Source: Microglena sp. YARC
Taxonomy: Eukaryota > Chlorophyta > Chlorophyceae > Chlamydomonadales > Chlamydomonadaceae
Direction: 5' to 3'
DNA length: 64,000 bases
Assembly (NCBI GenBank): GCA_022414725.1
Contig: CM039467.1
Span: 13,427,037-13,491,036 of the forward strand
The position numbers were made by a program, and so were the translations under genes. Positions 9,152 to 19,500 of the stretch are shown one piece after another (the stretch's first letter is position 1; every line of letters starts with the position of its first letter). The notes under the pieces are model-generated. The model did no database searches. It was given only the letters and a program-made list of their open reading frames with translations, and was not told the origin of the DNA.

Positions 9152-10936
9152 TCAAAGGGGATGGGGTATTGGGGATAGGGGTAAGGGTAGGGTTCTTAGA
9201 GGTTCTAGTGAAGTAGAGGCCATGCCTTTTGGGGCATAAGAGGATAGTCTCTGTACCCCTGGCTGTGGGTAAGGAGAGAGTAGCAGTAACATTGGACTGT
9301 TGGACATGTGAACTTGAAGCTTGGGAGAGAGCCTGTGTGCTGCATGCAAGCTGATGATGTTGGCTGTAGTCAGGGGTGGATCAAGGAGCACATCGTGGAG
9401 AGCGATCAGGGATCCATGGTGTCCCCTGATATAAGCTTTCCCTTTCTGGAGGCAGAGGAGTGGGGCTGCTCCAAGGTCAGCCAGTTGGAGGCTAATAGGC
9501 TGGGGGAGATCCTGAATGTCATGCAAGTTGGAGGGGTTACTGGTGCAGTGGGAGTGGGCTGCACAGTCTAAAAGCCATTCTGTCTGGAGAGCTGTCTGGT
9601 AGTGATCAAGGGGTGTACTGACAGCATGATCCACATTTCCATTCCCCTCACCATCATCATCATCAGTGTCATCACTTGAGACTAGTTCTGGCATGGACTC
9701 TTCCCTTTCTATAAGACAGGCATCTGTATCATTCATGGGTCCAAAGAAAGTACTGTCATCCAGGGGGGTATGTGGGAGAGACAGGGGTGTGGACTTGCCT
9801 CTTGTTGGCTCAGCATACTGGAGAGGCTGGGGTCCATCAGTTGTCAATGCCATGAAGTTGTGCTCATCCTCATTGTCTGTGCTGGACTGGGAAGTAGAAC
9901 AGTCATCATCTGCCACATGGGCATGCCTACTTTTGTCACGGCGGCTGTAGCCCTTGGAGTCTCTGTTGGAGTTCCTGAGGTCTCTCCTAGGGGACTTGTA
10001 TTTGCTGGAGGACCTCCTGGCTGCATCCTTGGGGGGTGATGGAGATCCCCTTTTGCCAGATGTAGATGAAAACGGTGGAGGTCTGTACTTCAGGTCAGTG
10101 GAGATACTGGGGCAAGCGAGGGAGTTGTGTCCAAAACCATTACAGTTCCAGCAGGTCATCTGGGTTGATGGGACACGGTCCTTCCTTGGTCGTCCCTGGA
10201 AGACAGCAGCTGCCATGTGCTCGGTTTCCTCGGGAGAGATGGTGGAGTCAGATATCTGATTGGAAACCTGGTACCTGATGATCTGTGTCTGGAATGATGC
10301 AAAGTCAGGGCAGACAGAGTTGTGGAAGGAGTACCTAAAACCATTGTATTCTGGGCGAGGTGAGAGTCCCTGGACAATGATGCTAAGGAAAGCAGGGATG
10401 GAGGTGTTGCTGACTCCATTGACTTGGGAAAGCAAGGAGTACAACTCATTGCTTCGAGAGAGGTAGACCTGCAGTGGTTCAGTTGTCGTCATGCTGAGAT
10501 TGTACATAGATCGCACAGCACCTGTTTCCAGGTCAGAGTTCCGTTCTCCATACGTGACCTTGAGGAACCTGTAGGCTTTGGCAGCAACATCAGTGTTGGC
10601 AAGTATGGCCTGCTGTATAGGTTCTGAACAGTGCCTGAGGATTTCATTGAGGGCGACAGCATTCTTCACGATCGTGATGCGGTAGGGAACAGCACGAGAT
10701 GCAATATTTGCATTAGCATGGTCCACATTCGGATAATGAGAGTCTTCCAAGGGGTATTCGTCATCTGTTGCTGGCTCACGGTCTGGGGGTATGGCCTTCG
10801 CTGCGTCAATGCGATGGAGATGCATACATCCAGTGTGGGATCTGAGGGTGACGACGGAGGAAGGGTCCAAACTTGTGCCAGGGAACAGTAGGTGTGCCGT
10901 CGAAGATGAGTGCAGGGGGCTTGGCTGTGTTGCCAT
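9152..10936 (-). CDS. Gag-protease polyprotein of the Copia-like element (594 aa)
   Basis: Structural protein and processing protease of the LTR element. It starts at an ATG (MATQPSPLHSSS). Residues about 60-240 resemble a Copia-type Gag (UBN2-like helices, e.g. YRFLKVTYGERNSDLETGA). A CCHC knuckle CWNCNGFGHNSLAC near residue 277 would bind RNA. A Ser/Arg-Lys stretch and an Asp/Glu-rich stretch follow. WLLDCAAHSHCT near residue 460 sits where Copia proteases have WxLDSGAxxH, so the catalytic Asp is present but the usual Ser/Thr-Gly is Cys-Ala. LHDVLLDPPLTTANIISL matches the later DVLYVP-NLLS block. A short segment near residues 30-45 is out of frame relative to copy A between two compensating indels. 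No pol domains follow. Confidence 0.8.
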   Translation of the reverse strand: MATQPSPLHSSSTAHLLFPGTSLDPSSVVTLRSHTGCMHLHRIDAAKAIPPDREPATDDEYPLEDSHYPNVDHANANIASRAVPYRITIVKNAVALNEILRHCSEPIQQAILANTDVAAKAYRFLKVTYGERNSDLETGAVRSMYNLSMTTTEPLQVYLSRSNELYSLLSQVNGVSNTSIPAFLSIIVQGLSPRPEYNGFRYSFHNSVCPDFASFQTQIIRYQVSNQISDSTISPEETEHMAAAVFQGRPRKDRVPSTQMTCWNCNGFGHNSLACPSISTDLKYRPPPFSSTSGKRGSPSPPKDAARRSSSKYKSPRRDLRNSNRDSKGYSRRDKSRHAHVADDDCSTSQSSTDNEDEHNFMALTTDGPQPLQYAEPTRGKSTPLSLPHTPLDDSTFFGPMNDTDACLIEREESMPELVSSDDTDDDDGEGNGNVDHAVSTPLDHYQTALQTEWLLDCAAHSHCTSNPSNLHDIQDLPQPISLQLADLGAAPLLCLQKGKAYIRGHHGSLIALHDVLLDPPLTTANIISLHAAHRLSPKLQVHMSNSPMLLLLSPYPQPGVQRLSSYAPKGMASTSLEPLRTLPLPLSPIPHPL

Positions 10937-11566
10937 GGTGTCTGTCGGCGGCGCTGGGTCTTGGGGTCTTGGACTTCACACCGGGTTAAAAACCGGGCCT
11001 GTGGGTAATCCGGGTGTGAAGCTTGTCGGGCTTCAGTCTTGGGTTTTTTTTTTTTTTGGGTGTGCGGTTCGAGGTAGTGGTGAGGGAGTGTTGACAGCAA
11101 AGAGGGAACCAAATGGGTCCTGTGGTTTGAAATGGTGGTTATAGTAGCAGGGAGAGGGGGTAAGGGGTGACGGAATCAGAGAGCGGGAGGGGGGGGGGGG
11201 GGGGGGGGGGGGGTACGAGGGTGTGCAGGGCTGAATCTCCGTGGCACAAGCAATCTCAAAGGATTGCGCAAACGCTGTGTGTGATCTGATGAGTGTACAA
11301 CTCACGTCGTAGATCTACTGAGACTTCTGGACTGCGTCTACGGGGCGTCTGGGACGGAAAGTAGAGACAACAGCTGTTGTGTAGGCAGTAGGCGAGGCAG
11401 CGCAGGTTAGATTCCCACGTGAAAACGTAGGCAATCTAGGGCCAAAAAGCAGTACTCAAGCCGTCGAGCAAGTTAGAGGGAAAACTGTCACCTTGTGCAG
11501 GGCTGAAGATCCACTTGGCACGGGCGCAGGGGCATTGTCTGCGGGCAGCCGGTCGGGCCGATAACC

Positions 11567-11787
11567 TTTCAATCGATAGAGTAGTTACACAGTGAAGACT
11601 GAAGAGCAGATAGCTAACATCGCAACTCGTGCGGCTATAAAGAATAGGAAGTCTACAGGAAGATTCTTGAAAGACACGTGCAGGCCATAGCTAGCCTATG
11701 CCTGGCGGCAGGGCAGCCCGGGTCCTGGGGCACCAGGACACACGCGTGCACTATGCCAACTCAGTCTCCGACGCAACGGACAATAAG
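11567..11787 (-). repeat. LTR, copy C (outer 5' LTR)
   Basis: Third LTR copy, about 221 bp, slightly more diverged than A and B. Homology to the other LTRs ends at CAATAA near 11786, defining the outer LTR boundary. It is followed by unrelated sequence and a long C run. Confidence 0.8.
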
Positions 11788-11815
11788 ACAGTCTGTCCAA
11801 GTGTTCATGCATCGG

Positions 11816-11816
<1 letters not shown>

Positions 11817-11877
<61 letters not shown>
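11817..11877. repeat. Poly-C run of about 60 bases
   Basis: An uninterrupted C homopolymer about 30 bp beyond the outer 5' LTR. It is the longest homopolymer in the window and one of few long runs that are C on the plus strand. Confidence 0.9.
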
Positions 11878-12015
11878 ATCATCAGGATATGTATGTATTT
11901 TTTACAGTCCAATGGTAGCCAAATAGGGCTGAAGAGAGAAAAGGGAAGTCGTCGGAAATCAAGGAAGGAGTTACTCCCCAACTGTGTCCTGCACTAATAA
12001 TGCAGTGTCCCTGGC

Positions 12016-12112
12016 AAAATGTTGGCGGATGGCCCAATCCGCCAGCGCTCCCCGTTTGGCCTGAATCATCATTTGCGGATACCTGTCCGCCATCTCATCC
12101 GCCAACATATCA
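12016..12112. mobile_element. MITE with ATGTTGGCGGATG inverted termini, copy 1
   Basis: Starts ATGTTGGCGGATGG and ends CATCCGCCAACAT, so the ends are inverted copies. The interior has further GGCGGA/TCCGCC inversions. A second copy with the same terminal motif is at about 61831-61922. The target duplication is unclear. Confidence 0.6.
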
Positions 12113-12324
12113 TGCATCTACGGTACTAATGCTTTGTAGCCAGCTTTATAATTCGAGTTGTAGGCAGTTTTCTGTCCTCACTACCGTACTACCGGTACTG
12201 TTTTGTAAACAGCCTCGTCACCTGCTGGAGTCATTGCCTAGGGGAACATGATGTGGAGTGTATCATGACCATAGCTGGCATGATGATTCTACTACATGAT
12301 ATGATCAACAGCCCCTTTCAGTGA

Positions 12325-12397
12325 TATACAATGGTCTAGTGGTAGACCAGATCGCTTGAGGATGAAGAGTCGGAGGTTCGATTCCCCTTTCGATCGC
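12325..12397 (+). tRNA. tRNA-like sequence, probably a pseudogene or SINE head
   Basis: Carries a good A box (TGGTCTAGTGGT) and a perfect B box (GGTTCGATTCC) at tRNA spacing. The D and T arms mostly pair. The 7-bp acceptor stem matches at only about four positions and the anticodon arm is weak, so a functional tRNA is unlikely. The loop could read TGA (Ser), but a Ser tRNA should have a long variable arm, which is absent. Confidence 0.35.
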
Positions 12398-12489
12398 CCT
12401 TCGTCATAATCAACCGCGATGGTAGCTTGTCCAGTTGAGGTAGGAGACCGCGCCCCACCCGCGTGCGACGGGCTCCCTTAACACCACGC

Positions 12490-12680
12490 CCCACCACTCC
12501 ACCAGGCGTTATCATTACCTGATGTGATGATGAGTTGTTCAGAAGGACCCCCAGCTCTGCGTCGTGAGAGGCAACCAATTGAATAGTATGCGTCCTAAGA
12601 TGCAATCGACCCATAGCCTGGGTCCTGCGATGCAACAACCCAACAAAGCTTCGTCTTAGGACACAGCGGACCAGGAGTGG
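12490..12680. repeat. Dispersed repeat related to 63440-63700 (reverse)
   Basis: The reverse complement contains GGTTGCCTCTCACGACGCAG and AGCTGGGGGTCCTTCTG. It matches the plus strand near 63600-63650, where a 25-30 bp GGTTGCGTCTCAGGACGCAG unit is tandemly repeated. Non-coding. Confidence 0.5.
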
Positions 12681-12829
12681 GAGGTCGTGCGATGTAACCT
12701 ATGTGTATCCACCAAATTGAATGTGAATGAAGAGATTGGATAGACTATTTCCGGACTATTTCTATCATAATTCTTACATGTCGATTGTTTTGGGAACAAT
12801 TTCATTTCCCCTCATACCGTAATTATTTT

Positions 12830-14005
12830 TACAACCAGAGAAGGCGAAATTGCAGCCAAATTGCTGGCTGGAGCCATGTTTAAATTCCTATAATAAAAAA
12901 TCATACAAACCTGCATTCGATGCGCATTGCATTCAATCAAGGTGCTCCCTGGTTTCTTACGGGGTGGGGTGGATTGGAGGACGGTGAGCAGCCCAGAGTT
13001 GGCTGAAAAAACATGTAATCATCAAAACCAATCGAGGTGCAATTGCTTCAACTCATTTTTTTGGCGGAGCCCCCCCTGAATCACCCCATTGTCCATTTGA
13101 AAGACAACCAACGACCGAGACGAAGCCTAACACGCCAACTGTCTCATAACTAACTGGCTTCGGTCAGCTACTTCGTTGACGCCTGTCGTTCCAGCTCACA
13201 CTTCGCCAATTTTCTGCATCGCTCGCGGCGCTGCATAGGACTAGTTGTACGAGTGTGGTGCAGTAGTGTTTGCACTACCTAGGTTCACTACTATTGTTTT
13301 TACTGCCGAAGACGGCGAGCAGCCAAATTGCTGGCTGAAGCTATGTAACCAAATTCAAGTTCTAGGGTCACTCCACATGCAGACGGTGAGCAGCCTGAAG
13401 GCTGACACACCGGGTCATCAAAACAAAACTCCACTCATTTCTTTGCTTTTGTTTTTTGACCCGGGCAAGTCTTTAAACTGTCTAAACTGCTTAGACTGCC
13501 CCCTGGTGTCCGTGGGTATCGCACGGAGGGACTTAGAATTGGAAGACGGTGAGCAGCGCAGAGTTGGCGGGGAAACCATATAAACCATCAAATTCTGTGT
13601 TAGATCCCATCAATGTGACCATATGTATACCTGGGTGTTCCAGCCAGCACACAACCTGTGATTACATCATGTACTCTAAAGTGTGGTGCAGTAGTGTTTA
13701 TACTACCCGAGCTATAGTGTGGTGCAGTTGTGTTTAAACAGTGTTTATACAGTGTGTATGCAGTGTGTATAAATATAGTGTTTACACAGTGTTTATACAG
13801 TGTGTTTTTATAGTGTGGTGCAGTAGTGTTTATACTACACGTGCTATAACTCCACCTACAGACGGTGAGCAGCCTGGAGGCTGATAGACCATGCAATCCA
13901 ACCAAAGCAATCATTTTGGGCTTGGCTTGGCTTGGCCGGCAGACGGTGAGCAGCCTGGAGGCTGATAGACCATGTCATCGAACTAAACCAAACCAAACCA
14001 AGCTA
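12830..14005. repeat. Cluster of dispersed repeats R1, R2, R3 and short tandem repeats
   Basis: R1 reverse copies lie at 12830-12890 and 13295-13365. R2 copies (CCTGGTTTCC...TATCGCAC...GACGGTGAGCAGCC) lie at 12940-13035 and 13441-13590. An R3 copy (TTTTTGGCGGAGCCCCCCC) lies at 13055-13245. From 13660 to 13860 are tandem AGTGTGGTGCAGTAGTGTTTA and CAGTGTTTATA units. Short GACGGTGAGCAGCCTGGAG elements occur at 13860 and 13942. No gene is supported. Confidence 0.55.
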
Positions 14006-14164
14006 GAAGATGACTGCTACCTTATTGCACAATCTCATTATTGATTATGCATTATGTGTATTGTGCATAATGGTTGGTAGTGTGGTGAGCAAGGTTGGTT
14101 ACCCCACACACTAAGGGCATTTCATCCAAGCTACAAGAAGTAGGTGGCGACTCCCTAGACGCTT

Positions 14165-14495
14165 CCCTAAGCCATCCACTGGGCTAGTCGGGGGCCCTGA
14201 GTAGGCCGTAGCTGTCAGGCGGACGCTGTATGCCCTACTCCTCTCTACCCTAGTGGATTATGTGCCCTGTGCTTGTGTCATGGCCACAGCAGTCAAGTGG
14301 GCCCTACATGCCCTACTCCCCCCCCCCCCTGGTGGATTCTGTGCCCTGTGCTTGTGTGGAGGCCTAACTATCAGGTGGATGATGTATGCCCTACTCTTCT
14401 CCACCCTGCCTACTTTTCTCCATCCTGGCGCATTCAGTGTCGTGTGCTTGTGTCATGGCCATAGCTATCTGGTGGACACTCTATGCCATCTATAA
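14165..14495. repeat. Tandem repeat, period about 75-80 bp
   Basis: About four units contain GTGCCCTGTGCTTGTGTCATGG, GTCAGGTGGAC and GCCCTACTC, with a C-run in one copy. Short ORFs through it only read the repeat. Confidence 0.6.
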
Positions 14496-14499
14496 TCAC

Positions 14500-15075
14500 C
14501 ATTCCTCCTAACCCAAGTGCATCCTTGCAGATTCAACAAAAAAAGAAGCAGACATTGACATGACCCCAAGATTGCAAAGGTACATGCATCCTTGCAGATT
14601 CAGACACAGATACAACACCATACGAAGCACACACATGCATGCGTGCATTAAAAAAACTCATATGGGCCACCAATCGTATCTACTAGCACAGAAACAACAC
14701 AATAAGAAGCTAGCACACACGTAGGTGCCTTCGCACCCAGATCCTACCGTAGCCTCATACCCCATGACTGCCCTTCCCACCATCCAACCTGAATCTTACC
14801 CAACACTCATGTTCAATTCTACCATACTCTCATGGTTTATCTGCCTGTTGACGCTGCCTGCAGACGGTTAGCAGCCTGAAGGCTGATAGACCATGTGATA
14901 AAAAAAACTAACCTTCTATTCTCATTCTATTCTCATATCATCATCATCATTCTACCCTACCCTCACTGACTTCCCACCACCCAACCTGAATCCTGCCCTA
15001 ACCTCATGTTCAATAGCTGCTCTAGTGCCCTCTACCATCCCCATCATCTTCCCACAGCCTCCCCTGGCTCCATAT
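14500..15075. repeat. Non-coding spacer beyond the large minus-strand gene
   Basis: Contains repeated CATCCTTGCAGATTCA (14520, 14587), another GACGGTTAGCAGCCTGAAGG element near 14862 and CATTCTA repeats. Nothing gene-like is seen. Confidence 0.4.
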
Positions 15076-15302
15076 CTAGATGGTGTACGCTTCTGCAAAG
15101 GGTGCCTGTCCTGGCATGTCCACCTGGCATGTACATCTGGTGAGTATACGATGGCTCTCCTGGGATGTACATTGTGCCAATATCCGCTTCAGCTCCACCA
15201 CGTTTGGGGCCATGGGCAAGGCCCCCCCGTCTGGACATGCCTGCATGAGGGCTTGGGACATACGGGATTCTTGCCCCATGCAGTTGTATACCTGGCTGCA
15301 CA
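15076..15302 (-). pseudogene. Partial duplicate of the terminal exon of the Q-rich gene
   Basis: Directly downstream of the terminal exon stop, the minus strand repeats the last exon segment in degenerate form. SQALMQACPDGGALPMAP and VVELKRILAQ mirror MSQAKARPGGGALPTAR and VAELEQILGQ of the terminal exon. It lies beyond the predicted stop, so it is probably a non-functional tandem duplicate. Confidence 0.55.
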
Positions 15303-16514
15303 CTACCTCCTCTGACCCAATATCTGCTCCAGCTCAGCCACGTTGCGGGCCGTGGGCAAGGCCCCCCCGCCTGGGCGAGCCTTGGCTTGAGACATAGGGG
15401 GTGCTTGCCCCAAGTTGTAGTTAGACTGAGATTCGAAGAAGCGCATGAGGTTGCTTGGGTCGGTGCCCTTGGCTCCCCCTCCCCCGCCTGGCATTCCCAT
15501 GCCTCCTTGCTGCTGCTGCTGCTGCTGTGCACCGCCACCTCCTGCCATCTGGGCCAGAAGCTGGGCGTTCTGCTGCTGCTGTTGCTGCTGCATTTGTTGC
15601 TGCTGCATGCGCTGTTGGGCGAGGAAGAGCAGCTGCGCATTTTGGTTTTGTCCCATGCCTCCCCCCTGCCCCCCGGCGTTATGGCCAGCACCGGTCAACA
15701 TTGCCTGTAGGGCTGCCTGCTGCTGCTGCTGGAGCTGTTGCTGCTGCATCTGATGCTGCATCATGAGCAATTGCATCCGTTGCTGCGTCTGCTGTGCTCC
15801 CGGAGCGGCAAGCGATTGTTGCTGCTGCTGCTGCTGCTGGGCGTTGGCCAGTAGGTGCTGAAGCAGTTGTGCCTGTTGCTGCTGCTGGGGGTTGTGATGT
15901 TGTTGCTGCTGATGATGCATGTGCTGGGGGTGTGCTTGGGACTGGGGCATGTGGCCGCTCGTACCACCCATGTGGTGTCCTCCGCCTGCCTGGCTGGCCG
16001 CCAAGCCGCGGAGAAGGTTTTGGAGGGCGTCGGCGGGGGTACCCTGCGCCTGCCCCTGCCCTTGTGTATGTGGAGGTGGCATATGCGGAGCTTGTCCTTG
16101 TCCATATTGCGCAGTAGACGTCGGTTGTAATGTCGTAGCCCGGGCAAATAGGTCAGCCAGTGAGCCCCCAGCTCCCCCCCCGCCAGCTCCTCCTCCTTCC
16201 GCCCCGCCCCCTCCGCCCCCCATGTCCCTCCACCCCCACTATGAGTCTGGCTGTTCCACAACTGCGCAACCGAGCCAAAGCTGCCCATACTTTGATGGGC
16301 ACCGGAGGTAGTGGCAGCAGCAGTAGTAGCAGCGCCGCCCCCCGAACCGCCCTCTTTCTGGAGGGGAGGGGGGGGGAGGGGGCCGGCTGACCAGATGCTC
16401 ATGAGAGAGGAGAGACCTGAGGCAGCACCTTTGTTGGCGGCTCCATTGTTGGTGCCACCACCACCACCACCAAAGGCAGCCAAGATGTCCTTGGGGATGG
16501 TGCTCTTGGCAGGC
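15303..16514 (-). CDS. Terminal exon: poly-Q/poly-G segment
   Basis: The acceptor TTCTTGCAG lies at about 16515 and the stop ends at 15303. The first part reads PAKSTIPKDILAAFGGGGGG; the second part, in a different frame, reads SLADLFARATTLQP, many Gln runs (Q5-Q8), and ends VAELEQILGQRR. The frame switch falls in the G/C runs near 16200-16240, consistent with a one-base error. The long antisense ORFs of this stretch are shadows of CAG/CTG repeats. The ending VAELEQIL resembles the LSLxELExH repeats encoded near 20.3 kb. Confidence 0.65.
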
Positions 16515-19500
16515 CTGCAAGAAGGGGGGCAGCAGGCACATGACTCAGACTCTTGGTGGTCAACAAAGGCCAACACTAAATCACCATCAACTGTGCTTAA
16601 CTATGACTAGCTAGGTCACTATCATCAAACCACCATCAACTATAACTAACTGTAATTAATTGTGACTAACTCAATCACCATCAGCAGTATTTAACTATGA
16701 CTAACTCAATTACTATCATCAAATCAGCGTCAACTGTAACAAACTGTAACTAATTGTGACTAACTAAAGCACCATCAACTGTACCTAACTATGACTAACT
16801 CAATCACTATCATCAAATCACCATCAACTATAAGTAACTCTAACTAATTGTGATTAACTAAATCACCATCAACTTAAACTAACTGTGATATCACATTTCC
16901 CCTTCATGATAATACCTCGAAGAAAAAGGAAAAGCGAGACAAGTGTTTGCGTAAATCTCTTCGACCCTCTCAGTTGCATGCCAGCCGGCGATCCTCTGCG
17001 TTGCATGCTAGCCGGCCAGTCTGTTCCTTCGCTTCGGACCCAAAACCACGCAAAATCTGCATCGTTTTGATCCAATCCACTATTATTCGAGCATTAGCTC
17101 TGACATAAAAGCTTGCTTTCTCCTCCTAACCATAGAATTAACTTTGGGAGCTATGAATAAACAGATATTAGATGTCCAGTCTAGTCCAGTCCAGTCTCTC
17201 CCTGGCGAGAACTCTTGAGCAAAGGTAGCCTTCGTGTTAGAGCAAATGCATGAAAATGATAGATCGGCAGAGATTCGGTAGAAACGATGCAGATATCGCA
17301 TGGTGTCAAGCACACAGCAAAGGTACAGGCTGGCTGTCTGGCCGGCAACGAAGTGGGTCAAAGAGTTTTACACAGAACCTGGTTTCGCTTTTCCTTTTTT
17401 CTTGAAGATTTCGTCATGAAGGGGAAACGTGACAGTTGTGACTAACTAATCACTATCACGAAATCACCATCAACTGTAATTAACTAACTAAATCATCATC
17501 ATGAAATCACCATCAACTGTAACTAACTAAATCATCATCATGAAAACACCAGCGACTGTAACTAATTGTGACTAATTAACTGTAACTAACTAACTCAACC
17601 ACCATCAGCAGAGGCCATCATGAAATCACCATCAACTGTTACTAACTGTTACTAATCAACTGTAACTAACTGTAACTAATCAACTGCAACTAACTAACTC
17701 AAACACCATCAACATAGGATAAAATCAAATCATCAGATCCTCAGTACATCACAAGATGACCCGAGCCACTTACGACAGGCATGTGCCATGACATGGATAC
17801 TAAAATTTACTACCAGGATACTACTATTCACTAACAGTGTTTTTAATTTCAGATTTCTGTAGTCCAGGTTGAGTAGCTACTTGGGGCTACTCAACCCTGA
17901 TTTCAGGGATAAGTTGCTAGCCATCGCATGCCGACGCGAAGCGTGGAGCCTGGTGGGGTTGGGGGCAGCGCGTCCTGATACCGGGGGGTCGGGGGGGTGT
18001 AGCATTCTACGGAATGGCAACGCGTCGTCGAAAAATGAAACACATTTCACTAAGATAGGCCTGTGCCACGACATACCTGCCGCTCCTCCTCCAGGTGCCG
18101 GTGAGGGGGCGTTGGACTGCCCCCCCCAAAGCCTTGAGTAGCATTGGGCTGGGCCCCCCCAAAGCCTGGAGCAGTGTTGGGCTGAGCTCCACCAAAGCCT
18201 TGAGTGCCGTTAGGTTGAGCCCCCCCAAAGCCTGGAGCAGTGTTGGGCTGGTCCCCCAAAGCGCCGGAGCAGTGTTGGGCTGAGCTCCACCAAAGCCTTG
18301 AGTGCCGTAAGGTTGAGCCCCCCCAAAGCCTGGAGCAGTGTTGGGCTGAGCCCCCCCAAAGCCTGGAGAGGCGTTGGGCTGAGCTCCACCAAAGCCTTGA
18401 GTACCGTTGGGATGAGCCCCCCCAAAGCAGTGAGTACCATTGGGCTGAGCCCCCCAAAGCCTTGAGAGGCGTTAGGCTGAGCCCCCCAAGCCTGGATGCA
18501 GCGTTGGCTGAGCCCCCCCTCCACCTCCACCCGGCAGCTGCATACCCTCGTCAATCTGCTTGAACAGTGACAGCACGGAAGCTGGCATGGGCGGTTGGGG
18601 AGGCATGGCATGGTACCCCTGCGCCAGTTTTGAAATAGCAAGCGCGGGTTAGCCAAACTCATTTATATCAGAAAAATTAATCTAATTTGAAACGTTTTCA
18701 AGATTGCGTATTTTGGAACGCGAGTTTTTCCGACAACACTGAAATATTGGAAAACGCAAATTGTAACTCATTAATTTGGGACAACATTGATGTGTATCGG
18801 GTTTAATTAATGGTGCGCCATATTAAAGACATGAGGTTGAATGGCCAGTCGTTAGCTTGCTAGCTAACTAAACTAACTTTCTAACTAATCAACTCCCTTG
18901 CTACCAATATTAAAGATGTTGCGGAAAAACAGCACTTTAGATGAAAACCAAATAGGTTATCCACGAGATTCCTAGAGTGAGAAGACATGGCAACAGTACT
19001 AGAAAACTTATGTTTAACTTGACAAAACTTTTGTCTTCTTTACCCCTTACCTGCTGACGGCCGCTGTTGCCATCCTCCCCCCCCCACACGCCACACCCAC
19101 ACACAAAACCTGGGCCTTTTTACCATTAAAAACCCTTTACCTGCTGGGGCCAGCTGCTGTTGTTGCGTGCGGCTTGCTCAGCCCCCCATGTGAACTGTGC
19201 CTTCTTAAGCATTAAAAAAAACTTAACCTGCTGCCGCTGCTGTTTCTTGGGGACCCTGCTGCAGCCCCTTTGAACTGTGTCTTCTTAGCATTAAAATTTA
19301 ACAACCTTAACCTGCGTTGCCGCTGCTGTTGGCCCCCTAAACCCTGGTTTTCTAAAGCATTTAAAAAAACCTTTAACCTTGCTTGGGCAGCTGCTGTTGT
19401 TTGTGCGGTCTGTTGCAGCCCCCCCTGAACTGTGCCTCTTAAGCATTAACAAAAAACCTTAACCTGCTGGCGGCTGCTGTTGCCCCCCCCAAACCTGGTC

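Larger units (their letters stand above)
2784..11787 (-). mobile_element. Tandem Copia-like LTR retrotransposon, LTR-INT-LTR-INT-LTR
   Basis: Two nearly identical internal regions of about 4.2 kb are separated and bounded by three 219-221 bp LTRs (A, B, C). Orientation is minus, so LTR C is the 5' end. Each internal unit has a leader with a long C run (minus sense), a Gag-protease ORF, a second ORF of unknown function, a GCTGCAGG-rich tandem stretch and a polypurine tract. No reverse transcriptase, RNase H or integrase motif is visible, so this looks like a non-autonomous family depending on a full Copia partner. The tandem form could come from unequal recombination through an LTR or from assembly of two alleles. 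No target duplication is evident at the outer edges. Confidence 0.8.

Noticed and set aside
12325..12397. Functional tRNA gene
   Set aside because: Good A and B boxes, but the acceptor stem pairs poorly and the anticodon arm is weak; kept only as a tRNA-like sequence.
15387..16311. Plus-strand Cys/Ala/Leu-rich ORFs opposite the poly-Q exon
   Set aside because: Antisense readings of CAG/CTG repeats; the minus frame has splice signals and a sensible protein.
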